56,255 bases of DNA, from the NCBI GenBank assembly GCA_021295715.1, contig JAGWBV010000032.1, positions 1 to 56,255 on the forward strand, given 5' to 3'. Position 1 is the first letter of the stretch; every line of letters begins with the position of its first letter. Positions 47,819 through 56,247 of this stretch are shown one piece after another. Origin of the DNA: Candidatus Poribacteria bacterium. GTDB lineage: Bacteria > Poribacteria > WGA-4E > WGA-3G. The notes beneath the pieces were generated by a model. The model had not been told where the DNA came from. It saw only the letters and a program-made list of their open reading frames with translations, and ran no database searches. Position numbers and translations under genes: made by a program.

Positions 47819-48906
47819 CGAGAACCTTACACGTGGAGCTTGGAGACAACAGTTATCCGCTCGTTGTTGGGACAGGACTCCTTAACAACTTTGGAGAATT
47901 GCTCACACCGCATACGAAATCTAATAAGGTGCTCATTGTTTCGGATACCTATGTCAGAACGCGCTATCTGCCCGTTGTGCTGAAGAGCCTCAAAGATACC
48001 CGGCTTGACGTCCACGCAATCGAAGTCCCAGTTGGTGAAGAGAGCAAATCGCTGACGCAGTTTTCCCGGATACAGGACAGTTTGGTAGAACATCAACTTG
48101 ATCGAGGGTCAATGCTCATTGCTCTCGGTGGCGGTGTCATTGGCGATTTGGCTGGATTTGCCGCAGCCGTATACATGCGTGGCATTCCTTACGTTCAGAT
48201 TCCAACGACGTTACAGGCGCAAGTTGATGCCAGTGTCGGCGGCAAGACAGCGATTAATCACCCAAAAGGGAAAAACCTCATTGGTGCGTTTCATCAACCA
48301 AAGTTGGTTGTCATTGATGTAGATACGCTCAAGACTTTACCACAGCGCGACATCCGAGCAGGACTTATCGAAGTTATCAAAATGGGTGTTATCCGTGATG
48401 AACCGCTGTTTGAAAGGGTTGAAGAAAATCTTGAGACTCTCTTAAACTTAGATGACACAGTACTCATTGAGATGATCTCACAAGCGTGTGTCAACAAGGC
48501 AGAAATCGTCGCAAAAGATGAGAAAGAAAGCCGACTGCGGATGGTGCTAAATTATGGGCACACCTTTGGACACGCGCTGGAAGCACTGACGCATTATAAC
48601 AGGTATCGACACGGGGAAGCGGTTTCTATCGGTATGAATTGCGCCGCACAGTTAGCTACCAATTTAGGGATGTTCTCTGAGACCGATTTTCAACGACAGC
48701 GCACGCTCTTAAAGCGTGCAAAATTGCCCATCACTCTTCCTTCTGACCTTACCCCTGAAGCCTTATGTGACGCCATGTATTTAGATAAAAAGACGTTAGG
48801 TGGTAAACTCCGCCTCATTCTGCCGACGCGTATCGGAGAAGTCGTTATCCGCGACGATATAGAGGATCGGCAGGTTATAGAAGCAATTACGCAATGTTTT
48901 TGTTAA
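47815..48906 (+). CDS. aroB: 3-dehydroquinate synthase
   Basis: A 363-residue enzyme that converts DAHP to 3-dehydroquinate, using NAD and a metal. VPVGEESKSL (near 85) and ALGGGVIGDLAGFAAAVYMRGI (near 102-122) are NAD-binding landmarks. TTLQAQVDASVGGKTAINHPKGKNLIGAFHQP is the signature substrate-binding region. The metal ligands are in KAEIV (Glu), LNYGHTFGHALE and HGEAVSIGM (His). Full length. It is translationally coupled to aroK by a 4-nt overlap. A heptanucleotide array follows directly after the stop. Confidence 0.95.
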   Translation: MTRTLHVELGDNSYPLVVGTGLLNNFGELLTPHTKSNKVLIVSDTYVRTRYLPVVLKSLKDTRLDVHAIEVPVGEESKSLTQFSRIQDSLVEHQLDRGSMLIALGGGVIGDLAGFAAAVYMRGIPYVQIPTTLQAQVDASVGGKTAINHPKGKNLIGAFHQPKLVVIDVDTLKTLPQRDIRAGLIEVIKMGVIRDEPLFERVEENLETLLNLDDTVLIEMISQACVNKAEIVAKDEKESRLRMVLNYGHTFGHALEALTHYNRYRHGEAVSIGMNCAAQLATNLGMFSETDFQRQRTLLKRAKLPITLPSDLTPEALCDAMYLDKKTLGGKLRLILPTRIGEVVIRDDIEDRQVIEAITQCFC

Positions 48907-48990
48907 TGGCGGTCAGCGGTCAGCAGTCAGCAGTCAGAAAGAGATTGTTTCTGCTGATAGCCAACTATTGAAAGTTGATAGCCATAAATG
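48906..48990. repeat. Heptanucleotide array after aroB
   Basis: GGCGGTCAGCGGTCAGCAGT and another AGCAGTC unit, then AAAGAGA and an inverted GCTGATAGCC/GTTGATAGCC part. It begins at the aroB stop codon. Confidence 0.6.
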
Positions 48991-49001
48991 AGGAATAATT
49001 T

Positions 49002-50147
49002 ATGACAAAAATAACTCAATGGATAGTCATTTGCTTGGTTTTATGCGTTATCGGTGGCATTGCATTTAGCCAAGGACTTGCACCACCGTCAAATGTCACG
49101 GCAGTGGACACACCCAACGACGACGGCAGCAGCATCACCGTTAAGTGGGGTGCCGCACCGGAAGGTAGCGATATCAGTGGGTATCAAATCCTACGTCGGA
49201 TTGCCGGCGGTGGTCTTGAAGAAATTGGTGGGCTGCTACCCGCTGGAGCAACATCCTACGTTGATCCCACTATCGAAAAAGGGAACGCTTATGCCTACAT
49301 CGTGCGTGCCGTTAGCGACACAGAGGCAACAGTTGATTCTGAAGAAACCGTACCCGTTAAAGGAACGGGTGAATGGTTTCACACCGGCAAAATCCCACTC
49401 CTTATTGCGATGCTTCTTTTCTGTGCCGCGATTCTTTGGAATATCTACGATGCGAGAAGCGGTAAAGAGATCTTTGTTCGGCGCATTCCTGGACTTGAGG
49501 CGGTGGATGAAGCTATCGGCAGAGCCACTGAAATGGGACGCTCCATTCTCTATGTACTAGGATTGGGGGGTGTAGATAATGTCGCTACCATTGCGAGTAT
49601 GACAATCTTAGGGCAAATCGCACGGCGGACAGCCGACTATGAAACACCGCTGCGTGTGCCGTGTAATGACCCTATTGTGCTGAACGTGGTGCGAGAGATG
49701 GTAAGAACATCTTACCTCGACGAAGGTCGCCCGGATGCTTACAACGAAGAAAATATTTTCTTTCTCACCGATAGCCAATTTGCTTATGCCGCTGGTGTAG
49801 ATGGGATGATGGTTCGCGAGAAACCAGCAGCAGTTTTTTTGCAAGGTCAGTTTTATGCTGAATCGCTCCTCATGGCTGAAACCGGTAATTCTATCGGTGC
49901 AATACAAATCGCAGGGACAGATTCTGAACATCAGCTTCCGTTCTTTATTGCAGCGTGTGATTACACTTTAATTGGTGAGGAACTCTACGCTGCGACGGCT
50001 TACCTATCCAAAGATCCTATGTTTTTAGGGAGTCTGAGAGGTCAAGATTGGGGTAAGGTTGTCATCTTTGCAGCAATTGTGTTTGGTGTAATTCTGGAAT
50101 TATCTGGCGTTAACTGGATCACATCGTTCTTACAGAGAGTCCGTTAG
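49002..50147 (+). CDS. Fibronectin III plus DUF6754-like membrane protein
   Basis: A 381-residue protein. Signal peptide (residues 1-24). Residues about 27-120 form a fibronectin type III domain (PPSNVTAVDTPNDDGSSITVKW, ISGYQILRRIAGG, SYVDPTIEKGNAYAYIVRAV). One membrane helix follows at about 130-147 (IPLLIAMLLFCAAILWNIY). A conserved cytoplasmic domain with MTILGQIARRTADYETPLRVPC, FFLTDSQFAYAAGVDGMM and KPAAVFLQGQFYAESLLMAETG follows, then a last helix near 352-372. This resembles the DUF6754 family. It is the first gene of a tight four-gene operon. The function is unknown. GAGG lies 8 nt before the ATG. Confidence 0.7.
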   Translation: MTKITQWIVICLVLCVIGGIAFSQGLAPPSNVTAVDTPNDDGSSITVKWGAAPEGSDISGYQILRRIAGGGLEEIGGLLPAGATSYVDPTIEKGNAYAYIVRAVSDTEATVDSEETVPVKGTGEWFHTGKIPLLIAMLLFCAAILWNIYDARSGKEIFVRRIPGLEAVDEAIGRATEMGRSILYVLGLGGVDNVATIASMTILGQIARRTADYETPLRVPCNDPIVLNVVREMVRTSYLDEGRPDAYNEENIFFLTDSQFAYAAGVDGMMVREKPAAVFLQGQFYAESLLMAETGNSIGAIQIAGTDSEHQLPFFIAACDYTLIGEELYAATAYLSKDPMFLGSLRGQDWGKVVIFAAIVFGVILELSGVNWITSFLQRVR

Positions 50148-50155
50148 GAGGCTTT

Positions 50156-50806
50156 ATGAAACGACAAGTACCCTTAGTCCTCTGTTTTCTTTTTGGTATA
50201 GCACTCATCTTCACGCAGTTCAGTCCACATTCGTCGTCTCAAAAGCTTTACGAAGAGATAATTGATTGGAATCTTATAATAATACCATTCGCGTTGGTTT
50301 TGGCGGTGGCGACACTCATTGAAACCCATATAGCACGGGTTCGCCGCCGCGCGGAGCATTGGCAATACAGTCTTGTTGTCTTTGTGAGCATGGCGGTTAT
50401 GGTTTTAATAGGTATTCCCTTTGGACCGCAAAACTCCGTTTTTGAATGGTTATACAACAACGTGCAAGTCCCGATGGACGCGACAATGTTTTCGTTGCTT
50501 GCCTTCTTTATTGCTTCAGCAGCTTACCGTGCCTTCCGCGCCCGAACGTTTGAGGCAACTTTGCTCCTCGTTACTGCAATGATTGTAATGATAGGAAATG
50601 TACCCGTGGGAGACCTCGCTTGGAACACTGTCCTGTCATGGCTTCCTTTGGAAGACGGTGCTTCAAAAGCACGCCAATGGATTTTAGACATCCCTAACCT
50701 CGCAGCACGACGCGGCATTATCCTTGGGGTGAGTTTAGGCGTGATCTCACAATCCATTCGGATTATTTTGGGTATTGAACGCTCTTACTTGGGCGGAGGA
50801 GATTAG
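50156..50806 (+). CDS. Polytopic membrane protein of the DUF6754 operon
   Basis: A 216-residue protein I do not recognise. It begins with a signal-anchor (LVLCFLFGIALIFTQF), then has three or four more helices: about residues 38-58 (LIIIPFALVLAVATLIET), 74-92, 110-128 and 137-155. A short cytoplasmic loop HIARVRRRAEHWQYS and a loop FGPQNSVFEWLYNNVQVPMDATM link them. The start has AGGAGG 4-5 nt upstream. It begins 8 nt after the first gene of the operon and ends 3 nt before the third. All four genes are probably subunits of one membrane complex. Confidence 0.6.
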   Translation: MKRQVPLVLCFLFGIALIFTQFSPHSSSQKLYEEIIDWNLIIIPFALVLAVATLIETHIARVRRRAEHWQYSLVVFVSMAVMVLIGIPFGPQNSVFEWLYNNVQVPMDATMFSLLAFFIASAAYRAFRARTFEATLLLVTAMIVMIGNVPVGDLAWNTVLSWLPLEDGASKARQWILDIPNLAARRGIILGVSLGVISQSIRIILGIERSYLGGGD

Positions 50807-50809
50807 CCA

Positions 50810-51631
50810 ATGCTTGAAAAATTAATGAACATGGATCGGCGGATAATTTTTATATTCGTTGCCGTAGTCGTTATCATCCCAACGCTTATCCCGGTGAGGC
50901 TACCGACGCGGGTGTCCGAACCGGCGCAGAAACTTTATGACTATATTGATGGACTTTCTCCAGGCGAAACCATTATGCTCGCTTTTGATTACGGTCCATC
51001 CTCTTTAGCTGAACCAGAACCCATGGCAAAGGTGGTGCTGCGGCACTGCTTTGATAAAGGTGTGAATGTCATTGGAGTGACCCTTTATGCGAACATGCCT
51101 ACCTTGGCTCACGGTCTTATGCAAAAAATTGCTGCGGAAAACGATGCGGTTTATGGTGAGGATTACGTTTTTTTGGGTTACCGCCCTGGTGTTTTACAGG
51201 TCATCCTTGGGATGGGGAATAATATCGCCGGTGTTTTTGAAACCGATTACAGTGGAACGGCTATTAATGAAATTCCGATGATGAAAAATATTAAGAACTA
51301 CGACCAGATTGCCTTGCTACTTGACCTTGCCGCTGGAAGTTCAACGGAAGCCTGGATTATTTACGCAAACACAAGATACGGTTTAAAAATTGGTGCAGGC
51401 GTTACAGGGGTCATTATCGCACAGATGTATCCGTTCCTGCAAACCGGACAGTTGGTCGGTTTGATGCCGGGTTATTTGGGAGCCACTGAGTATGAGAAAC
51501 TGTTAGACGCTCCTGGGGATGGAACTATAGGCTTAAATACAGCATCCTTCGTCCATGTTTTCCTTATCGGATTAGTCCTTCTGGGCAATATTGCTTTTTT
51601 CATTCATAGACGGCGGGGGGGAGTAGATTGA
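50810..51631 (+). CDS. Membrane-anchored protein of the DUF6754 operon
   Basis: A 273-residue protein: N-terminal helix (residues 10-27, RIIFIFVAVVVIIPTLI), a roughly 200-residue alpha/beta domain, and a C-terminal helix (HVFLIGLVLLGNIAFFI) followed by RRRGG. The domain contains PAQKLYDYIDGLSPGETIMLAFDYGPSSLAE, GVNVIGVTLYANMP, GEDYVFLGYRPG, ILGMGNNI and MPGYLGATEYEKLL. The repeated strand-helix pattern resembles a periplasmic Rossmann-like fold, but I cannot name a family. It is coupled to the next gene by overlap. Confidence 0.6.
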   Translation: MLEKLMNMDRRIIFIFVAVVVIIPTLIPVRLPTRVSEPAQKLYDYIDGLSPGETIMLAFDYGPSSLAEPEPMAKVVLRHCFDKGVNVIGVTLYANMPTLAHGLMQKIAAENDAVYGEDYVFLGYRPGVLQVILGMGNNIAGVFETDYSGTAINEIPMMKNIKNYDQIALLLDLAAGSSTEAWIIYANTRYGLKIGAGVTGVIIAQMYPFLQTGQLVGLMPGYLGATEYEKLLDAPGDGTIGLNTASFVHVFLIGLVLLGNIAFFIHRRRGGVD

Positions 51632-52323
51632 TGGAAATTTTTGGTATCTGGATTGCAGCACTATTGACGCTTTGTATCTACAGTTTCCTTTACAGAGATA
51701 ACCCGTTCTATCGGTTTGCAGAACATCTCTTCGTGGGAATATCGGTTGGATATGGTATTGTCATTACTATTCATCAAGGATTCATACCGTTAGCTTGGAA
51801 TCCGCTGTCTGAGGCAGTGAGTGCACTTGGGACCCAAATAAGAGGTGAAGCCACACCAGAGACAAGTGAAGCCCTCAGTGGTTTATTCAAAATATTCCCG
51901 ATTGGCATCGGTTTGCTCTTTTTTGCTCGGCTATCCGCACGGCACGCGTGGTTAATTCGCTATCCTATTGCTATCCTCATCGGGTTTAACTCTGGAATTG
52001 CTATCCCGAATGTGTTACGGGCATCTATTTTCGAGCAGACACACGGCACACTTACACCCTTTGCACAAATGCATGCCGGTTCGCTACCCCTTGGCGATAT
52101 TATCGGAGCAGTCCTTATAGTCATTGGTTTGATTTGTACGCTCATCTATTTCTTTTTCTCTGTGGAACATCAGGGACCTGTTGGATGGTTCTCAAAAATT
52201 GGTATTGCTTTTCTCATGATAGGGTTCGGTGCAGCGTTCGGTAACACTGTAATGGGGCGTGTCGCGCTCTTGATTCACCGCGCGGGTTTTCTAATTAACG
52301 ACTGGCTCGGTTCAATTTTTTGA
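51631..52323 (+). CDS. Polytopic membrane protein closing the DUF6754 operon
   Basis: A 230-residue protein with about six membrane helices (residues 1-18, 32-50, 85-103, 110-130, 155-175, 185-210). It has a conserved-looking NPFYRFAEHLFVGISVGYG near residue 25-43 and FGNTVMGRVALLIHRAGFLI near the end. The ATG shares one base with the stop of the previous gene (TGATG), with GGAG 7 nt upstream; a TTG three bases earlier is also in frame. The function is unknown. The operon likely ends here, since a leader repeat and a divergent function follow. Confidence 0.6.
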   Translation: MEIFGIWIAALLTLCIYSFLYRDNPFYRFAEHLFVGISVGYGIVITIHQGFIPLAWNPLSEAVSALGTQIRGEATPETSEALSGLFKIFPIGIGLLFFARLSARHAWLIRYPIAILIGFNSGIAIPNVLRASIFEQTHGTLTPFAQMHAGSLPLGDIIGAVLIVIGLICTLIYFFFSVEHQGPVGWFSKIGIAFLMIGFGAAFGNTVMGRVALLIHRAGFLINDWLGSIF

Positions 52324-52480
52324 CGTTGTGCCGCAGATGTAAAGTAAAGACAAATTATGCCATTTAAGGGAACCTAATTTCATTCCGTCCAGGTTTTTAG
52401 TTGCTTGGACATTCTTCCTTAGAGTCGGACGTGAGCTTCACCGGAAACCGTTGTGAAACCTTCTTCGTAGTTCAAAACCC

Positions 52481-52588
52481 GTAGCCCGTAATGAAATGGA
52501 GGGCGGACTTAAGAAAAGGATGCTCAAGTTCAAACCCACGCCATTTAACCGCAAGGAAAAATAAAAAGCCGCAAGGAAAAATTAAAAA
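52481..52588 (+). repeat. 5'-leader repeat element, copy 13, with duplicated end module
   Basis: Stem GCCC/GGGC (AGCCCGTAATGAAATGGAGGGC). The end module occurs twice: CCGCAAGGAAAAATAAAAA and GCCGCAAGG, AAAAATTAAAAA, ATG. AAGG to ATG is 12 nt. Before it, 52324-52480 holds the hairpin GTCCA-GGTTTTTAGTTGCT-TGGAC and a part of the AATTATGCC palindrome; no gene. Confidence 0.7.
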
Positions 52589-53431
52589 ATGAAACTTGGA
52601 TATAGCACATGGGGGATGCCTACCGTCCCCATAGATACCGCTCTTTCCCATCTCGCCAACCTCGGATACGATGGCGTTGAACTCACCATTATTCCCCGCT
52701 TTACCACCGAACTTAGCACACTTGACGCAACAGAACGGAAACGGATTTCATCCCTGTTCCAACAGCATAATTTGGCACTGCCAGCCATCGCTGCGCATTC
52801 CAGTCTATTGGAAACGGATCCGGAAGCCCACGCGAAAAACATGTGGCGATTGAAAGGTGGCGTTGATTTAGCAGTTGAACTCGCACAAGGGGACGAACTC
52901 GCCGCTGTCAATACGACACCGGGTGGAAAGCCAGAGGAGTGGGAATCTAAGAAAGGTTTCCTCGCAGAACGGGTCGGAGCACTCGTCGATTACGGGGCAT
53001 CGCGGGGTGTCACCATCGCGATGGAACCCCATGTCGGTGCGATTATTGATACACCTGCAAAGGTGCTTGAACTCCTCGAAATTGTCAACTCACCGTATCT
53101 CAAAGTTAACTTTGACATCAGCCATTTCGATATTGTCGGTATGACAACCGAAGAGACGGTGTCAGCGTTAGCACCCGTATCGGCACATACACACGTCAAA
53201 GACCAACGCGGCACTGCCCCGGATCACGAGTTCCTCATCCCCGGCGAAGGTCCTTTTGATTATGTTGACTACCTCAAGCGGATGCGAGCACATGGTTATG
53301 ATGGATTCATTACTGCTGAGGTGAGTTTCATGGTGCAAGCGAGAGAAGATTACGATCCGCTCGCCGCCGCGACACTTTCTTATGAAACATTGGCGAACGC
53401 TTTTAAAGAAGCCGGAATCGAACGAGGATAA
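52589..53431 (+). CDS. Sugar phosphate isomerase/epimerase family protein
   Basis: A 280-residue TIM barrel of the AP endonuclease 2 superfamily. KLGYSTWGMPTVPIDTALSHLANLGYDGVELTI is the first repeat with the metal-site Glu near 36. VTIAMEPHVG has another Glu, LKVNFDISHFDIVG contributes Asp and His, and HTHVKDQRG has His. PGEGPFDYVDYLKRMRAHGYDGFITAEVSF matches the closing part. It probably rearranges a sugar derivative linked to the sulfatase gene that follows 2 nt downstream. The ATG is set by the leader repeat. Confidence 0.85.
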   Translation: MKLGYSTWGMPTVPIDTALSHLANLGYDGVELTIIPRFTTELSTLDATERKRISSLFQQHNLALPAIAAHSSLLETDPEAHAKNMWRLKGGVDLAVELAQGDELAAVNTTPGGKPEEWESKKGFLAERVGALVDYGASRGVTIAMEPHVGAIIDTPAKVLELLEIVNSPYLKVNFDISHFDIVGMTTEETVSALAPVSAHTHVKDQRGTAPDHEFLIPGEGPFDYVDYLKRMRAHGYDGFITAEVSFMVQAREDYDPLAAATLSYETLANAFKEAGIERG

Positions 53432-53433
53432 CG

Positions 53434-54813
53434 ATGGCGACTCCGAACATCCTTTTGCTCATGACAGACCAACAGCGTTGGGACGCGATGAGTTGCAGTG
53501 GCGATTGGGTACAGACCCCAAATTTGGATCGGATTGCCAGTGAGGGTATCCGGTTCACAAACTGCGTTACCACATCACCCGTCTGTATTCCGACGCGACT
53601 CAGTCTGGCGACAGGCTTGTATCCGCACAACACCCACGTCTGGAACAACATGAACCACCAGATGCCTGCCGAAACGCCGACATGGATGCAAGCCGTGCGC
53701 GATGCTGGGTATCGGACAAGTCTTTTCGGTAAAACACATCTCCATCCGCACAGCGGCGATCTACGCGAACGTGAGGACTTAATGAATGCCTATGGATTGG
53801 ACGATGTGAACGAAATCGGTGGACCGCGGGCAAGCGCGAAGGTGCTGTCCCACATGACCGCGATGTGGGAAGAGAAAGGGTTGTGGGAGGCTTATCGTGC
53901 CGATTATCGCGAACGGTTCAGCACAAAACCGCATCTCGTCCGACCCTCGACGCTCGGATTTGAAGACTACGCCGATGTCTACGTCGGGCAACAAGCGAAG
54001 CAATACCTCCAGAACTATGAACGGGAGGAACCTTGGTGCTGTTGGGTCAGTTTCGGAGGACCCCATGAGCCGTGGGACACGCCCGAGTCGTATGCCAGTA
54101 TGTATAATCCTGAGGACATGCCCTCAGCCGTCTCGCGTCCACCGGCAGGAGAACGTCCTCGTGGGCATTTGGACAGACTCATGCAGCGTGTGAACCCGAC
54201 ATTTGGACCCGGCGAAATCGGAAGACTCCGAGCGAATTACGCAGGTAATGTGACACTCATTGATGATCAAATCGGGGAGATTCTCGATGCAATTGAGGCA
54301 CGCGGCGAACTTGAAAACACAATCATTGTCCACACCTCCGACCACGGTGAAATGAACGGGGATTATGGACTCATCTACAAGAGCAACTTCCTCAATGGTG
54401 CCGTTCGGATCCCACTACTCGTGCGAACCCCTGACAGTGCAAACGCGGGGAGCGTTTGTGAGAGCCCAGCGGAATGGATCGACATCGGTCCAACGCTTGT
54501 TGAAGTGGCAGGTAGTGAGTTAGAAAATCGTCAATTCGGGAAATCGCTGTGTCCCGTGTTGACGCAACCTGACGCGATACACCGAGACTTCGCGATTTCG
54601 GAAATAGAGGGTGAGATTATGCTCCTAAATCAGGAGTGGAAGGCTGCTCTCAACGCAGATGGCGAGGTTTATCTCTTATTTGATGTGCAGAACGACCCAA
54701 ACGAGGGACAGAACCTCGCGGGTAGACCTGAAGTTGCGGACGTTGAAACGGCGTTGCGCCTGCAAATTTTAGAAAGACTCATGCAGACGCAACTGGATAA
54801 ACCCTTTCGGTAG
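53434..54813 (+). CDS. Type I (formylglycine) sulfatase
   Basis: A 459-residue sulfatase. The catalytic cysteine is C51 in SPVCIPTRLSLATG, the C-x-P-x-R motif that is oxidised to formylglycine; the sulfatase-maturating enzyme is not in the window. Metal-binding landmarks are PNILLLMTDQQRWD at the start and HTSDHGEMNGDYGLIYKSN (about residue 300). GKTHLHPH has the usual Lys/His. There is no signal peptide, so it would act in the cytoplasm unless exported otherwise. These enzymes strip sulfate from glycans or small molecules. GAGGA precedes the ATG. The stop is followed by a candidate terminator. Confidence 0.9.
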   Translation: MATPNILLLMTDQQRWDAMSCSGDWVQTPNLDRIASEGIRFTNCVTTSPVCIPTRLSLATGLYPHNTHVWNNMNHQMPAETPTWMQAVRDAGYRTSLFGKTHLHPHSGDLREREDLMNAYGLDDVNEIGGPRASAKVLSHMTAMWEEKGLWEAYRADYRERFSTKPHLVRPSTLGFEDYADVYVGQQAKQYLQNYEREEPWCCWVSFGGPHEPWDTPESYASMYNPEDMPSAVSRPPAGERPRGHLDRLMQRVNPTFGPGEIGRLRANYAGNVTLIDDQIGEILDAIEARGELENTIIVHTSDHGEMNGDYGLIYKSNFLNGAVRIPLLVRTPDSANAGSVCESPAEWIDIGPTLVEVAGSELENRQFGKSLCPVLTQPDAIHRDFAISEIEGEIMLLNQEWKAALNADGEVYLLFDVQNDPNEGQNLAGRPEVADVETALRLQILERLMQTQLDKPFR

Positions 54814-54817
54814 TGCT

Positions 54818-54847
54818 GGCATCATTTTGATGCCGTTGCTTCTCTTT
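54818..54847 (+). terminator. Intrinsic terminator between convergent genes
   Basis: GGCATCA-TTT-TGATGCC (54818-54834) is a perfect 7-bp stem, followed by GTTGCTTCTCTTTTTA. It ends the sulfatase transcript just before the convergent SDR gene. Confidence 0.6.
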
Positions 54848-54871
54848 TTAGGTATATACGCTGGAAGTAAA

Positions 54872-55585
54872 TTACGCCCTGCCGTAAACGGGGATCGCAG
54901 CACCGTTGATGATCGTTGCATCGTCAGAAGTCAGGAAACATATCACCTTGGCGACATCGGCAGGTGCTACCCACCGGTCATGCTCCTCGTCCGGCATGGA
55001 CTCACGATTCGCGGGTGTGTCCATAACACTCGGCATAATGGCATTAACATTTACCCCCGAATCCATCACCTCAGCCGCCAACGCCTCGGTCAAGGTGCGG
55101 ACCCCGCCTTTAGAGACACAATAGGCACTGAGTCCTGCCTCACCTTTCAATCCAGCGCGTGCGGAAACGTTGATAATCTTGCCGTAACCACGTTCGGTCA
55201 TGTGGGGTATGACTGTTTTGCAACACAGAAAAACCGATTTGAGGTTAAGGTCCATCATAAAATCCCACCTGTTCTCTTCAAGCTCGGCAGTTGGAATCCC
55301 ACCGACAAACCCGCCAACGATATTCACTAAGACATCCAGCGAACCGAATTTGGATAAAAATTCCTCAATGGTCTTCTGGACTTCGGCTTCTTCGGTGACG
55401 TTCGCAAAGAGGAATGTCACGTCTTCACTGAGTTCGGGATTGTATTCTTTGAAACTTTCGACTTCGTTCTCAAACAGATAGGTAACAGCGACAGTGTCGC
55501 CTTGTGCGAGATAGGCTTTGGTGACGGCACTCCCTAATATACCAGTGCCGCCGGTGATGAGGACGTTGCGGTTCTGTTGTGTCAT
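54872..55585 (-). CDS. Short-chain dehydrogenase/reductase (SDR) family oxidoreductase
   Basis: A 237-residue classical SDR. The cofactor loop is TGGTGILG (residues 11-18). The catalytic residues are S141 in NVSARAG, Y155 and K159 in YCVSKGG. NIVGGF stands at the usual NAG position. It reduces or oxidises a small alcohol or keto compound; the substrate is unknown, though the neighbours suggest sugar metabolism. GGAG lies 10 nt before the ATG. It starts within 3 nt of the end of the antitoxin-like gene upstream, possibly by chance. Confidence 0.85.
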   Translation of the reverse strand: MTQQNRNVLITGGTGILGSAVTKAYLAQGDTVAVTYLFENEVESFKEYNPELSEDVTFLFANVTEEAEVQKTIEEFLSKFGSLDVLVNIVGGFVGGIPTAELEENRWDFMMDLNLKSVFLCCKTVIPHMTERGYGKIINVSARAGLKGEAGLSAYCVSKGGVRTLTEALAAEVMDSGVNVNAIMPSVMDTPANRESMPDEEHDRWVAPADVAKVICFLTSDDATIINGAAIPVYGRA

Positions 55586-55812
55586 TTTTTGTTTTCTCCA
55601 CTTTGCTTATTGGTAGTCTGTATCCTAATATTACTACGAAATTCACGGTCATGGAGCGTGTCGGAAACGTAGATACGCTCATCGTGTCGTTCTTGTTCTT
55701 TGAAGTCGTTGTAAATTGCACGAGGATCGTAGTTAAATTTCGCAGCGTGTACTTCTCTGATTTTACGAATTTCATCCACAATTGGGTCACATTTATTACA
55801 CATTTTAATCAT
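55582..55812 (-). CDS. Small antitoxin-like protein paired with a PIN-domain remnant
   Basis: A 76-residue protein with MCNKCDPIVDEIRKIREVHAAKFNYDPRAIYNDFKEQE. The DPIVxEIRxIRExxAAKFNYD segment is familiar from small proteins next to PIN-type toxins in cyanobacteria and other environmental bacteria, where it is annotated as an antitoxin component. It overlaps the PIN gene end by 8 nt, so the two were cotranscribed. It also has an unusual CxxC near the start. The assignment rests on context. Confidence 0.5.
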   Translation of the reverse strand: MIKMCNKCDPIVDEIRKIREVHAAKFNYDPRAIYNDFKEQERHDERIYVSDTLHDREFRSNIRIQTTNKQSGENKK

Positions 55813-56140
55813 CCCCCATTAATTCTTCAGGAGTACAAATGATAATTGGCTCATAATTCGCTTTGTGACAAACAGCATCGATACGCGGACGCATTGTTGC
55901 ATTAACGATGTGTCGGAAATTCCAAGACACTAAGTATTCAACCTCACTTGCTGTTGTTGGAATAGCTATATGGAGAGCATCCTCAAATGCTGTCAATGGT
56001 ATCGCCCCCTCGTCCACCAAGTTTTCAGCTAAAACTAACGCATTTTCAGAAAGTTCCAACGTAGTTATTGTATCTAGCGCATCAAGCCTCGCTTTCACCT
56101 CTTCTGGATTGCCCTGCCTTGCTTCTTGAACAACTAACAC
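55805..56140 (-). pseudogene. PIN-domain (VapC-like) toxin, N-terminally truncated
   Basis: The 111 residues (from GTG 56140) match only the second part of a PIN domain: LVVQEARQGNPEEVKARLDAL, then LTAFEDALHIAIPTTASEVEYLVSWNFRHIVN and CTPEELMGDD. The first part, with the first catalytic Asp, should lie upstream, but reading back in frame gives only FDLVAS and then a stop near 56175. The DNA beyond carries a GGGCAGCC...GGACTGCCCC palindrome (about 56212-56240), so a rearrangement appears to have removed the start. The remaining Asp of EDALHIA is present. As it stands the nuclease would be inactive. Confidence 0.55.
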
Positions 56141-56204
56141 AGAAGCAACTAAGTCGAATTTGTTTTGGCAGTTCTGCCACTAGTGCTGTGTCACTCCTAA
56201 AATG

Positions 56205-56247
56205 ATGGATGTGGGCAGCCACAAGGGACTGCCCCTACAGGGAAAAT
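56205..56247. repeat. GC-rich interspersed palindrome
   Basis: TGGGCAGCCACAAGGGACTG is followed by CCCCTACAGGG. This is an imperfect palindrome related to small repeats seen in many environmental bacteria. It lies right where the PIN gene lost its start. Confidence 0.45.

Noticed and set aside
55470-55812. Alternative minus-strand ORF 55470-55790 covering the antitoxin-like gene
   Set aside because: It is out of frame with both neighbours and reads as Lys/Arg/Thr-rich noise. The 55582-55812 frame has the recognisable DPIVDEIRKIRE segment and overlaps the PIN gene.
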